From: Blakeslea trispora
Lineage: Eukaryota > Mucoromycota > Mucoromycetes > Mucorales > Choanephoraceae
Length of the DNA: 64,000 nucleotides
NCBI GenBank assembly: GCA_025331445.1
Contig: JAIWNE010000083.1
Span: 1-64,000 of the forward strand
Reading direction: 5' to 3'
The position numbers and the translations under genes were made by a program. Of this stretch, positions 48,992-60,641 are shown piece after piece. Position 1 is the stretch's first letter. Each line of letters starts with the position of its first letter. The notes under the pieces were generated by a model that did not search any database, was not told the origin of the DNA, and worked only from the letters and a program-made list of their open reading frames with translations.

Positions 48992-49698
48992 ATGAGTAAC
49001 GACAATATCAATACAGATAGACCTCTTATTGTAGGTCCCGAGAGGCTTGAGGCACCTTTTCCTATATCTGTTTCTGGAACAGTCGTCAAAGGCTTTGGAC
49101 GTGGCTCAAAAGAACTAGGTATTCCTACAGGTAAGATTACACATTGATAAAAAAAGAGACTTGGATTAGAGAGAAAAGAAAGTTGACCAAGACTCAAATG
49201 TAGCCAATTTGAATGAGGAGGCATTAAATGAAATGTTTAACGGGTGTGAGGCGGGTGTATACTACGGTTGGTCTCAAGTTGGAGAAAGAGATTCGACTGT
49301 TTACCCTATGGTCATGAGTTTGGGCTGGAATCCTTATTATAAAAATGAAAAGAAGTCTGCAGTAAGTAGTGAATAGCTAGACAAGTACACTCAAGCGTTT
49401 GTCTAACGGCAGCAATTACTGCTTTCAGGAAGTTCATATTCTTCATGAATTTGAATCTGATTTCTATGGTGAGCCTATCCGTATCATTGTTACTGGCTAC
49501 GTTCGCCCTGAACAAAACTACCCTTCCCTCGGTAAGTAACTGCTTATTTGATCATTGACTAGATGGATTTACCGAGTATTAATAGATGCACTTATCCGAG
49601 ATATCAAGACAGACATTGAGGTTGCTCGACAATCGTTAAAGCGTGAGGCATATGAGGCCCTTCGTCACGATACCCTTTTTATCACTAAAACCAACTAA
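48992..49698 (+). CDS. FMN1: Riboflavin kinase
   Basis: Four exons (48992-49130, 49204-49361, 49429-49531, 49586-49698) encode 170 residues, within the normal range. The enzyme phosphorylates riboflavin to FMN with ATP. The family signature runs [20 protein letters not shown] then GIPTANL, the PTAN Thr being spread over intron 1. [41 protein letters not shown] and [20 protein letters not shown] follow in order, as in eukaryotic riboflavin kinases. All introns are GT-AG, 54-73 nt. Start at the first in-frame ATG after a CT-rich leader; the frame upstream is leader translation. Confidence 0.96.
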
Positions 49699-50231
49699 AT
49701 AGTTATTATTGGCTTTACAGAAGCCGTTGTATTTTCTCTTAGATTGTGTTATTTAATCCCAACAAAGTGTATAGTCTAATCCTTTTTACAATGCTGATAT
49801 GGCTTAAAGATTTTTCACAACGTGGTTGATGAATTGCACTGACATAGTGGCGAATCGATAGTAGAAGCGAAAAGCGAGAGACAGAGAGAGAGAAAAGAAG
49901 TACATCCTAACTGAAATAGTGTAATATAAAAAGAGAAGAAATAATTGATCTCTTGAATTGGATTGAAATACCTCATGCTTATTGTCTGTTTCAACATATT
50001 ATCACCTTGATAAGCCTTGTGGTTGTTGTGAGGTGGTTCACTTGAAGAGCCTTCAATCCATACGAGTGATAGTAGAATATGGCAGCTCAAACATGCTAAG
50101 CAGTGTCAGATTGGTTTTTGCTCTTGTTGTGTTGAGTACTATAATGTTTCAGAAACTTGTGTAATTTCTATAAAATCAGTTAAAGCTCAGCAGCTGCATA
50201 ATTAGCTTTCTTTTTTCCATTCTCTATCATT
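49699..50231. other. Intergenic
   Basis: 533 bp between the riboflavin kinase stop and the GH31 start; no coding frame seen. Likely 3' UTR plus GH31 promoter. Confidence 0.5.
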
Positions 50232-52956
50232 ATGTGGCAAAGTGTATTAAAGAAGGTTGGATTTCCATCAGAAGAAGACTATATAAGGCCCCGGCTATCA
50301 ATTGGTAATGCAGTTTATGATCAGCCATTTTCGACAGGTCATTTTACGATCCAAGTGGATGCACAGGCTTTATCTGTAGTGATTAAAAATCCCAAGGGAC
50401 GTATTATTTGGAAATGTAAGCGTGCTTATTCCAGAGCAATAGCAAAAGCTAAGCACACATTTTGATAGCGATACAAAACTGTCCTTTTCTCGCTAGTTCT
50501 GTGGGTCATTACAAGATTGTACCTGGTGATAAAAGTGGAGTGTTCCATGTATCTGAACAAGAAGCCACAGTAACTCGACTACAGACAATTACAAGAATCG
50601 AGAGAATAGATAATTCGACAGTGAAGATATATGGCGGCCTTGGATCAAAGATGGTACTGCCAACACATATGGATTATGTGTTTGTCTTGAAAGAAGTGTC
50701 GAACCGCCAATTAGAATTCTCTGCTGAAATTTTGAAACGCGATGATAGTATGAGAGACTATACAAAACTAATGCTGATTTACGAAAGCAGGCCTGAAGAA
50801 AAATTTTATGGATTTGGTGAGCAGTTTTCATTTATCTCTCTTAAAGGACAAAAGGTACCTATTTTGGTAAGGTAAGAATATATTCGGTCGAGTGCTTTTT
50901 TTTTATATAAAGGCTTCTAAATTCGTATTTAGAGAGCAATGGTCAGGACGAGGAATTACATCAGTAGGCTTAAATTACAATCAAAGCTGACATCATTTGC
51001 GATACTAATATAGGCTATAGGCGTTTTCTTTTAATGAAGCATCACTTGGCGCTTTCAGTTATATTAGTACAGCAGATAGCCTGGCCACACAAGCTTCCAT
51101 TCCACAGTATATAACAAGCGATATAAGGTCCATACTTATGGAAAACACAGAGTATATGAGCTTCGATCTGACTGAGCCAAATCGTGTTGTTGTTCGTTTA
51201 GATTCTGACAAAATAAAAGGTAATATAAAAAGCGCTTTTTAAAGAAAAAGAGAGCTTGTAAGCTAATCTAAACATGATGGCTCTGTAAACGAATAGGCCG
51301 CATACTAGACGGTAAGACTATGCTTGATCTGTTGACGGAATATACATCATACACAGGACGTATGGTTCCTTTGCCTGATTGGGCCTCGAGCGGTGTCATT
51401 GCAGGTATTCAAGGCGGAAGAGACAAGATCAAACAAATCATCTCGAGGCTTTCAGAATACAATGTGCCTTTGTCTGCAATATACATATGTGATTGGACAG
51501 GTCAGCGTACAAAAGAAGTCAAGAAAGGTACCGCTATATTACAAAGCTGGTGGAACTGGGAGAGTGATGATGATTTGTATCCGGATTGGCCAAGCTTTGT
51601 TGATTGTCTAAACAAGCAAGGTATCAGAGTGATTGCATATATAAATCCATTTTTCAATAATATGAAAGAGAAACAATCTTGCAAGAGAAACTTGTATAAG
51701 GAGGCAGATGAAAATGGCTATCTAGTTAAGAAAGCAAAGCCATTATCGCCAGATGATCAAGTACTCTTGTTAGATCTACCCTTGGATATAGAAGCAGGTT
51801 TGCTTGACTTGACAAATCCAGGGGCTAGAGTCTGGTTCAAACAAATATTGCAACAGATTTGGGATACTAACATATCAGGCAAAGACTTTTCTTCAAAAAA
51901 AAAAAAAAAACCTAATATTAAAGATCATAGGCATGATGATTGACTGTGGAGAGCATTTTCCTTATGATAATGAAGAATGTGTACTATTCTCTGGAGAAAG
52001 TGCATCAGGTTATCATAACAAGTATCCCGTAGAATGGGCAAATTTGCATCGAGAGGCTATGAAAGAGAATAATAAAAATGAGGATTTCATGTGCTCTTTT
52101 GAATCAGCTTATACAAACTCCCCAAAAAGTATGAATCTTTTTTGGACAGGAAACCGAAACGTCACTTGGGACCAGCATTATGGCATGAAGAGTGCTGTAA
52201 GTACAAAAGAAAAAGCAAGAAATAATCACTGTATAATATATTAATTTTTATAAGGTTATTGGTATGTTATCTGGCGGTTTTTCTGGAATTTCAGTTACCC
52301 ATTGTGATGCAGGTGGCTACAACTCAGCTCTCAGTAATATTCCTGGTCTAAAAATGGCTCGTACTCGGGAATTGCTGTTTAGATGGTTAGAGCTTGCAGC
52401 CTTGACTCCAGTGTTTAGAACATCTGAAGGCATTGCTCCTTCGATGAATGCACAGTTTTACGATGATGAAGGTAAGCTAAATAAAAAGTCAGTAAACTAT
52501 CATGATTGACTTTATGTTTATGCAGAATCATATCTTCATTTGGCTCATACGGCAAAGCTATTTGTATTTCTTTCTGCATATCGAAAAACAGTCTTGGCAG
52601 AAGCATACAAACATGGATGGCCAGTACTGCGTCATCCTGTGCTATACTACCCTACAGACAAAGTTGCTCAAGAGCTAACATACCAGCAGTTTTTTATTGG
52701 TAGCTGTGTGATGGCAGCACCTGTTATGACACCATCTACAACTTATGTGAAAGTGTATTTTCCAAAGGATGCCCAAGAGATAAAATGGCGTCACATCTGG
52801 AGCGGCAAATTGTTTACTAGCGATGGCACATATAAGTCTGTGGATGCTCCAATTGGCCAACCTGCAATATTCATAAAGGAGCCTAGGGACGATGATGGAC
52901 TATTGAACTCTCTATTAAACTATGCTGCAACTTATAGTCATTATAACATTACTTAA
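50232..52956 (+). CDS. GH31 family protein, YihQ-like (alpha-glucosidase/sulfoquinovosidase branch), acid/base residue replaced
   Basis: Eight exons (50232-50415, 50469-50871, 50933-50963, 51021-51219, 51297-51878, 51931-52196, 52255-52471, 52526-52956) give an open frame of 770 residues. The N-terminal beta-sandwich has KFYGFGEQFSFISLKG and an REQ-GRG segment. The barrel has PLPDWASSGVIAGIQGG, ICDWTGQRTKEV and VIAYINPFF, and the family's HSDIGGY appears as HCDAGGY; these match the E. coli YihQ branch from memory. The nucleophile block is GMMIDCGEHFP with Asp471. The acid/base block, normally W-A-G-D-Q, reads WTGNRNVTW, so Asn541 replaces Asp; the upstream R-A-G is also changed. Intron 5 (51879-51930) has a GC donor (CAG|GCAAAG), and intron 3 a weak GTAGGC donor. 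The open frame implies selection, but catalysis is doubtful. Cytosolic (no signal peptide). Confidence 0.85.
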
Positions 52957-53140
52957 AAAAGATAAAAGATCAAGTTAGTCACCAAAAAGAAAAAAACTTC
53001 GTAACCAAAAAGGAATACATAGCTAAAACATATTCTGATTTAGAAATAAAAAGCAATAGAACAAGTTTCTTTTTTATTAGATTTTATATATGAATTAGAC
53101 TAAGAGAATACTGAATGATATATACATTTTTCTTTTTTCT

Positions 53141-53842
53141 TTAGAAAAAAGGCACTCTGATAAAAGTGTTTGTCTCATTATAAAGCAGAGCCATCAGTGT
53201 GTACCAAGCAATTAAACTAAGAATGAAAGAACACCAACCGCCGATTCTTGTGAAGGCAACAATACCACTGAGAGCACCTACTGCAGGGAAAAAGAATGAA
53301 CAAACAGTAAATCCCAAAACTAAACGGATGAGAATGGGTTGACGAAATGTACCAAGGAAAAAGACCATAGCAGCTATAGAATATGAAAGCTCAATCAAGC
53401 CCATACATTTTTCAAGTTCTCCAGCAGCAGTTGCAGTACTCAAGAAACCTGAACCTGGAACCATCATAATACCAAATGCAAAGAAGAAGCTTGCAAATGT
53501 AATAAAGGAAGAAGCGGCAAACACGTTTTTGTGGAAGATTTCAATCACACCAGCAATTAGCTGTCCAATTGTACCATAGCCGAAAGCAATACCTACAGCT
53601 ACATGGGGAATGTCCACAATTAAGCCTGTATTGTAAAGACCGAGAACAAAGGAACAAAGAGCAAAGGCAGCGAACCCAATGGCAGGGCCAATCAGTGTCT
53701 TTTGAAATTCTGCTAGCTCTGTAGTAGGAGGAGGAGCGTACATGGATTTTATTTGCTGATGAGTTTCTTGTTTATCAAGCATATCAACCACAACTGATTC
53801 TTGGTGAACAATGTCAAGCTTTTCGATCAGGTTGTCAGACAT
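53141..53842 (-). CDS. GPR1/FUN34/YaaH-family acetate transporter
   Basis: Intronless frame of 233 residues from ATG 53842. Six hydrophobic segments are visible: TLIGPAIGFAAFALCSFVLG, the one around PHVAVGIAFGYGTIGQLIAG, SFITFASFFFAFGIMM, ELSYSIAAMVFFLGTFR, LIRLVLGFTVCSFFFPAVGA and FILSLIAWYTLMALLYN. The order and the YGTIGQLIAGVIEI and FASFFFAFGIMM blocks fit the Ato/AceTr family of acetate/succinate channels of the plasma membrane. An ATG 54 nt upstream (53896) is in frame, but it overlaps a TATATAA sequence (53897-53903), so the second ATG is preferred. A repeat fragment (54010-54080) sits in its upstream region. Convergent with the GH31 gene. Confidence 0.9.
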   Translation of the reverse strand: MSDNLIEKLDIVHQESVVVDMLDKQETHQQIKSMYAPPPTTELAEFQKTLIGPAIGFAAFALCSFVLGLYNTGLIVDIPHVAVGIAFGYGTIGQLIAGVIEIFHKNVFAASSFITFASFFFAFGIMMVPGSGFLSTATAAGELEKCMGLIELSYSIAAMVFFLGTFRQPILIRLVLGFTVCSFFFPAVGALSGIVAFTRIGGWCSFILSLIAWYTLMALLYNETNTFIRVPFF

Positions 53843-53896
53843 CTTGTACAGTAAAGAAAAAAGCGGCTCAATAAAAGAAAGCTTTTGTCCTGACAT

Positions 53897-53903
53897 TTAT
53901 ATA
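53897..53903 (-). promoter_or_regulatory. TATA box of the acetate transporter gene
   Basis: Minus-strand TATATAA, 55-61 bp upstream of the preferred ATG (53842). It decides against the upstream ATG. Confidence 0.5.
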
Positions 53904-54009
53904 GATTTCTAAAGACTATTATAGTGGGACAAAAAACTCTTATTTGGATATCAATTGAGAAGTGTTGTGAAGGTAATCTGGCAATGGTCATATGCTCACT
54001 TCTGCACAA

Positions 54010-54080
54010 CTTCTTCTTTTTCGCACGTACCTTTTTTTCTTTTTTGGCAAATAAACCAAGTAATAATATTGCCATTTACC
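54010..54080 (-). repeat. Dispersed repeat fragment, copy 1 (inverted to copy 2)
   Basis: The reverse complement reads ATGGCAATATTATTACTTGG then TTTATTTGCCAAAAAAG and GGTACGTGCGAAAAAGAAGA; it matches 55865-55939 apart from A-run length and a few bases. It lies in the 5' flank of the acetate transporter. Confidence 0.7.
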
Positions 54081-55045
54081 AAAGAGAAAAAAAGACCCAC
54101 GTATCATCAGAGAGTTTTTGAGAACGAACGATGCATCTCCTTTAACTGATTTTAATACAAGATTTGTTATACAGACTCAGAAAGGATTCATGTTTAATAC
54201 CATTATCTTCGTTTCTAGTATGTTTGCTCCAGACGCACAAATATTGTGAAAACACTTTCCTAGTAAAGTTTAGATAGAAAATTCGTGTCGATCGGTTGAA
54301 GCTGCATTTACAATCGGCGCTATATACAACCAGGTATTATGCCAATATTCTTTATATCACTTTGTTATAGTGAACAGACCAGAGCGAAATAGGCGCTCAA
54401 TCAAGATGATTTGTTTAAATTCACATAAATGCCGATTATCTATATATTACAATTTTTTCTTTGTGCAAGTTATTTCTGGTCAGAGTACTGAGGGACCTTT
54501 CTTTTGCTTTTGAGCTCAAAATTTATCAACTAGAATCGCTGCAAGATAAACAAGTCTACACTGAGAGTGACCAACCTGGGATTGTTTGTCACCATGACAG
54601 TTCGTCGAGTACAGCCGAATAGATTCTGATGTTTATTGTTGCAAACAAGTTCCATCGTATTTGTAGGTCAACATGTTACGCTTGAGAGCATCATGAGCAG
54701 CTGATGAGTGAGTATCTTATTCCAAAGCATGAATTGCTTTATTACAAACAAAAGTAATACGTTGTAGTTAGAGCACCTAATGTGTGATTTGATTTGTATG
54801 CAAGGCACTTTTAATGTCTGAAAGAACTATCAACTGTTTATAGCTTGACTTCATCCTAATCTTTGTATGTGAATTTATTCTTTTGTTTTGTGTTCTGAGG
54901 TACAGTTATTCCCTCAAATTACATCTATCGTGTGAAAACTGATGCTTGCCTTTTATAGTTTTTTTTGGGAAGATATGGTGCGTAAGGTCACAAATGGCAG
55001 ATTTCTTTTAACCAATATTCTGGTTTTTTTTTCTTACAGATGTGG

Positions 55046-55306
55046 TAAGTCATCCATCCAAGAGCCAATTAGAAGTTGTCTAGCTGTGTCTTGAAGTCAG
55101 ATTATACGCTGCTCTTTTATGATAATGAAGAAAGCCTTGTAGAAGTTTTTGTAACGGAAGTGAAGGCGCTCCTCAGAAACAAGAACAGTAATGACTTTAT
55201 CAAATTGGGCTTCACTTTGAAGCCTATGCTTGATAAAGTCATCAAGAGTGACATGAGACAGCCACATGTGATTGGCTTATTGACAAACGGTATGTCAGAC
55301 AAATAA
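55046..55306 (+). pseudogene. Decayed gene fragment, unknown family
   Basis: An open stretch reads VLKSDYTLLFYDNEESLVEV, then FVTEVKALLRNKNSNDFIKL and GFTLKPMLDKVIKSD, VIGLLTNG. The E-V-K...K-L-G...M-L-D...G-L-L pattern recalls a repeated hypothetical-protein family I associate with Mucorales genomes, but that is memory and not proof. It has no good start; downstream sequence to about 55600 is coding-like but full of stops. Probably a degenerate copy. Confidence 0.3.
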
Positions 55307-55864
55307 GAGAAGTATAAACTGCACAATCTGCTTCACTGATCAAAGTAATGTCTTTACAGAGCTCAGTGAAATGATAGACATTTGAAGTCTTTTTTCTAAG
55401 CTGTGTGTCGGTTAACCTTTTCCTTTGTATACTTGTACTGATGATCTATTCATAGGGATTTACGCCAGCATGCATCATACCTTCTCTCTTGTGAATGAGA
55501 TTAAATACTAGTAGGGTTCTTCTTGTTATAGATCCTTAATGATGTTTAATCAAGCATGCTCATAGATCCAAGTCAGTTTATTGCTTGAATCCGCAAAGAT
55601 ATTTAATATGGAGGTCATATGCAATAATCGTTTTCATAGAAATCACTGTTGAAGGAAATTACAACAAACCAAGCAAGGTATTGAAATGGCTAAACAAGCC
55701 TTTGAATCACTTTGTTATTCAGCCTATCTTCCTCCATCTTTATTACTTTTGTTTCTCAAAAATATTGAAAAGCTACCAAGCAAGTATGTTATTGTCTTAA
55801 AATATTTCTTATATATAACTATATAATAATTATATCAATAGAGCTAAAATATACTAAAAACAAA

Positions 55865-55939
55865 GGTAATGGCAATATTTTTACTTGGTTTATTTGCCAA
55901 AAAAAAAAAGAAAAAAAGGTACGTGTGAAAAAGAAGAAG
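55865..55939 (+). repeat. Dispersed repeat fragment, copy 2
   Basis: Inverted relative to 54010-54080. Followed by a coding-like stretch (LIMEYKKDAQYLEWNSSLSS) open for about 60 codons. Confidence 0.7.
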
Positions 55940-56880
55940 GGTATCCAGCTCATAATGGAATACAAGAAAGATGCCCAATATCTGGAATGGAATTCATCTT
56001 TGTCATCAGAATTCCCCACAAACTTCATTCTACTGTGTCACACCTTGAAGTTAATTAAGGTTTGTTTATAACTATGTTTTGAACAAATAGGATGCAACTG
56101 ATTCACTTTACTTAATATAGTAAATTTAACTAATTTTACTTTGTTAGCATGATAGACAAAACATCTCAAAGCGCATTAACGAAACGGTTACACAAAAACA
56201 TCGATTTGAACGATAAAGGCGAAACTGTCATGTATGTGTTTTTAGACAGTTTGTTATACAGTAGCTAAATGACACGAAAATGGTGAGACTAGTATTGCAT
56301 GAGGTTGGTTGCTTTCATTAGCATCAACATCCTGGCTCTTTATGTATTTCTTAAAGGTTTCCGTAGTATCAGCAGCCCAAATCAAATAGCCAAAACAGCC
56401 AGGACTTGGTTAGTAGCTGCAGGAAGTTCGAGTTTATCTAGATTTATTATTATGCAAATGTACAGTCTGGCTTTTGATGTTAAGAAAAAACAAGTATGTG
56501 CTGAATGCGATAAATGTCTAATGTGTTATCAAGTATATCAAGATGAACTCAATTTTGCATTTTCGCTTTACAACTCCTACTTTCTTACTCTGCTCTTTAT
56601 TCTATAAGTTCTATTGTCAGAAGATTTTCACTGGAATTCGTTTATTCTCTGTCATTCAAGAGGTATTGAATTCATGATATTCAAGAACAGAAAATAAAAT
56701 ACATTATGTTTACAAAAAAAAAAAGACCTGCTCTATTCAACACCATGTAGGCGACAGAACAGTTAAAGTAATTCGGTAGAACAAGAGTTCGAAAAAAAGA
56801 TAAAAGAAAACTGGTCTGTGTTGAATGAATAATTTATTTATTTATTTTTGGAAAAGTGTTGATAAAATAAGATATATGTT

Positions 56881-59800
56881 CTAACCCCAAACATCACACA
56901 TGTAACGCTTTTCCTCACTCAACTGATCAATAAATGCTTCAGCTTCTTCATCGTTAGCAGCCTTACCGAATGAGATAGCCATGTTACAGAAAGTACGGCG
57001 AACATCGCGACTCATTAAGCCACTACCACAAATGTAAACGGCAGCAGGCTTAGTTTCAGGGTCAGAGGGACAGAGCAAGTTCCATATCTTGGCAGCATTA
57101 GCTGTGAGAGAGTGTTGTACGTATCGAATAGGAGACTGTTCACGGTTTCTTGAGAATGCTACATAAAGTTGGGTAAGAACCTTATCAGCAGCATATTGTT
57201 CGAGCTCTTCTTGGTAGATATAGTCCTCATCCTTGTTACGGCAACCAAAGAAAAGAACAGTTTCACCGGCATTTTCACCAGCCTCGATTTGAGCTTTGCG
57301 TTCTTGGAGGAAACCACGGAAAGGAGAGAATCCAGTACCGGCAGAAATCATAATCAAGGGTACACTGGGATCACTTGGCATACTAAAGGTGCTCTTGGAA
57401 GATTTCAGAGATGCACGAAGCATAGTGCCTTCATGACCGCGACGCAAGAATGATGAAGCCAAGCCTTTGTAGTGCTTGTCATTTACAAGATCGTCTACAA
57501 TACCGACTGTCAAGTGAGCAGAGCGAGGGTGTGCCAATGGAGAAGATGCAATTGAGTAACGGCGAGGTTGAATAACAGGAACACTAGCTAAGAATTGGCC
57601 GAGATCTAAGCGATTAACTTGAGGATAAGCAAGTTGCAAATCTAAAAGTGTGCGATGCTTCTTGATGAATTCGGGGTATGGGTCTTGTCTGTCAGAGTTA
57701 GGTGTAAGCAAAGCCTCGAAAGTAGCAGCAGTATCAGGTGCAATCAACTTCAGTTGAGATGAGAAGCAAGAGAGAACTGCACGAGAGGGAGGTGATGAGA
57801 TATCGGCATAGAAAGTGAGCATGTTGCGAATACTACATGGGCCCTTGATGTTGTTAGCCAAAGAGCGAGGAGAGACTCCAGAAAGAGACTCTTGATTGAT
57901 TTCAAAGACTGAGTCCAAGATCCAACCAAAGTTCAATGCAATGGCTTCTACAGTAGTAGGATCGTTTTCAGGCATAACTTCTAAATGGTCACCAGCATTG
58001 TAAAGATGTTCTTTGTCACCAATAGGGGTCAATTCAGATATATCGATTTCAATGTGTCTGGTACTTCTTGGAGAGTCTTCCTTTTGGAGCTCGCGATTAG
58101 TAAGAAGGACAGCTTTTGGCTCACCATAATGGTTATTAGCGGCTAATTCCCAAGCCTCCTTGTTGCTAGGCTCAACAAACTTGATTTCAACAACGCTCTT
58201 TTGATTGGCACCAGTAGATGCAGATGTAGGAAGTACAGGCTTTGATTCAGAAGCAGCAATGCCGTAACTATCCAAAGTACGGGTCCAGAAATGAGCACAC
58301 CATTCAGAGAATTGAGCATCCATATCAGTGTTAGCATCACCTTCACCATTGCTGAAGAAGCGCTCGGCACCTAATTCTTCTAATTGGTCTGTCACCTTGA
58401 TAGGGAAGTGTTGGTAAGTGCGCCAGTTTTTGTTACCCAAACCGAAAACAGCGAAAGAAAGGCCGTTCAATAACTTTTCATGGTTGTCTTCCTTAACCTT
58501 AGCATCAAGCCATTGATCAAACTTTTCAGCACTGTCAGGAGGTTGACCGTTGTATGTAGCTGTACAGATAACTACAAGCTCCTTATCTAAACGCTTGCTC
58601 TTATCTTCGGAAACGAATTTGCCTTGTTGAAGCACACTCCATTTGTCCATTTCGCAAAGGGTAACTTGTTGAAATCCAAAATTCTTGGCTTGGTTGGCTA
58701 ATTGATTTGCGTAATCCTGAGCTGTACCTGTTTGTGTACCAAACAGGAATGTGATAGGTGGCAAGTCAACGTTGGCGCGAGATGCAGCAAGAACAGGCAT
58801 GCTAGGAGCAGCAGACTTAGTTTGAGTAGCAGCGGCATTCTTGGCTTCAGTGGCTTCAGAGCTAGGTTCAGGGAAATCTGTACGAGGATGAATATTCATA
58901 AAGAGATCCATAGGCTTGGTAGTAGCCATCTTGGGGTCATACTGAACAGGTGGACCATCATAACGGAAATTGAAACGATGTAAAAGCATAGCCAAGACAG
59001 TTTTAGCTTCTTGCAAAGCAAAGGCCATACCGATACAACCACGGGGACCTGTACTGAAAGGCAACCAAGCAAAACGAGAGCGCTTTTGTTCTTCTTCGGG
59101 AGTCCAACGGTCAGGATCAAAGCGATTGTGATCGGGATAAACTTCTTCGTTGTGATGAAGAGGGTATACTTGAATAGAAACAGCGGTACCTTCCTTGATT
59201 CTATAGCCACCAGGAAGGATACAGTCTTGTTTACAATATTTGCCCAAAACACGGACAGGTGGGTACATACGAAGCACTTCCTTGAGAACTTGATGCATGT
59301 ACTTTAAGTTCGAAACTTGTTCAGACGAAGGAAGTTCTGTATGAGTAATGTGGTTGTCAGCAATTTCTTGAAGAACCTTGGCTTGGACATCGGGATTTCT
59401 GTTGAGTTCGTAAAGTGCCCAAGCTAATGTGTTGGCAGTAGTATCGTGACCAGCGATCAAGAAAGTAACAACTTGATCACGGATATTCTCATCAGACAAA
59501 CCAAGTTGGTTTTCATCACGTGCATTCAACATGTATCCCAATAAATCCTTCTCCATGTCTTTAGCGTCAGGGCTAGCCTTTCTTTCAGCAATTACGTTGT
59601 CGACTATACTGTGCATCAATTTGATAGAGCGATCAAATTTGCGATTAGCTTCGATAGGAAGTGATTTGATGAACTGAGCTTGTTGAATACGCTGAATAGA
59701 TTGCTTTAAACAATAACCCATGGCTTCAATGAAATCGTTTGGTGGTTGGTCGCGAGAAGATAGCAAGTTGAATTCATAGCCAAAACCGATTCGGCCAATA

Positions 59801-60641
59801 GTTTCAAATGTAAGGTTGGTAGTCCAATCAATGATTTCTACAGGTTCATCAGATCTGAATTGTTCAAGAATTTTGATAGTTTGTTGCGCAATCTCGCCCA
59901 TTTCTTTTTGATAAACCTATAACCATTTGCGTCAATAAAAATACATACAAAACTGTCTTCTTTTGATCTCCTTAATATTACCTTAATAGCTCTAGGACTA
60001 AATGCAGGCATAAGAAGCTTATGAGCAAGTTTCCAGTCCATATCATCTGTATCAGTTGTGAAAAGACCTTGGCGACCATATGGCTTGATTTCACTTAATC
60101 CTGTAGCGCCAACCTTCTTTGTAAAATATTCAGATTCCTTGGCAAAGAGTTCAGCGTAAATAGGACTGTTGGTACCAACGATAACACGACCCAACAAATC
60201 TACTTGTACAAGAGGACCAAACTTTTCAAATTGACGCATCCACCCTTCAGTTCTATCATCGTCAAATTAAGAAATTTAGTCATGATACCAATGAACGCAG
60301 CCATCAATAAATACTTACAAGTTAGGTAACATCTCATAGAGACTACCAACAAAAGGAAGGCGTGAGGGACCAGGGATGACATCTTTGATCTTTTGTCTAT
60401 GATCAACGTATACTACTTGTTGGGCCCTAACAGCATCAATAGTTTCAATGAGGTCACCATTTGAATCCAGGAGTTGAATATCGTCAATGCTACCAGTAAT
60501 GCTTAGTTTCTCGGCAATCAGTCCGCGGACAGTATCTAAGTTAGCACCGTTGCCAAAGCGGATGATGCGGCCGTCTTTTTCTACGTCAGTAGTACCCTTG
60601 AGTACTGCAATTAATGAGGTAGTATTGTCTGTTATCATCAT
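56881..60641 (-). CDS. Self-sufficient cytochrome P450-NADPH reductase fusion with extra N-terminal domain
   Basis: Three exons (60641-60319, 60252-59982, 59916-56881) encode 1209 residues. The P450 part starts at about residue 89 (IPGPSRLPFVGSLYEM). The I-helix AGHDTT is at about 353-358, ExxR (EVLR) at 411-414, and heme-binding FSTGPRGCIG has its Cys at 492. The reductase follows: FMN site FLFGTQTGTAQDYANQL (about 588-603), FAD-binding RRYSIASSP (about 983), NADPH site SAGTGFSPFRG (about 1056-1066), and a C-terminal aromatic (DVWG). The layout is that of CYP102/CYP505 (P450BM3, P450foxy) fatty-acid hydroxylases. Residues 1 to about 85 are an additional compact domain (SLIAVLKGTTDV, DTVRGLIAEKLSI, IQLLDSNGDLIETID) that looks like a ubiquitin-like/beta-grasp fold. 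No N-terminal membrane anchor, so probably cytosolic. Substrate is inferred, not shown. Confidence 0.95.

Larger units (their letters stand above)
53904..56880. other. Gene-poor region with repeat fragments and relics
   Basis: Nearly 3 kb without an intact gene. It contains an inverted pair of repeats and a decayed coding segment (listed separately), plus frames near 56299-56607 with no family. AT-rich; several stop-riddled coding-like patches suggest old insertions. Confidence 0.5.

Noticed and set aside
53843..53896. Upstream ATG of the acetate transporter
   Set aside because: It overlaps the TATA-like sequence, so a transcript starting from that TATA would not include it.
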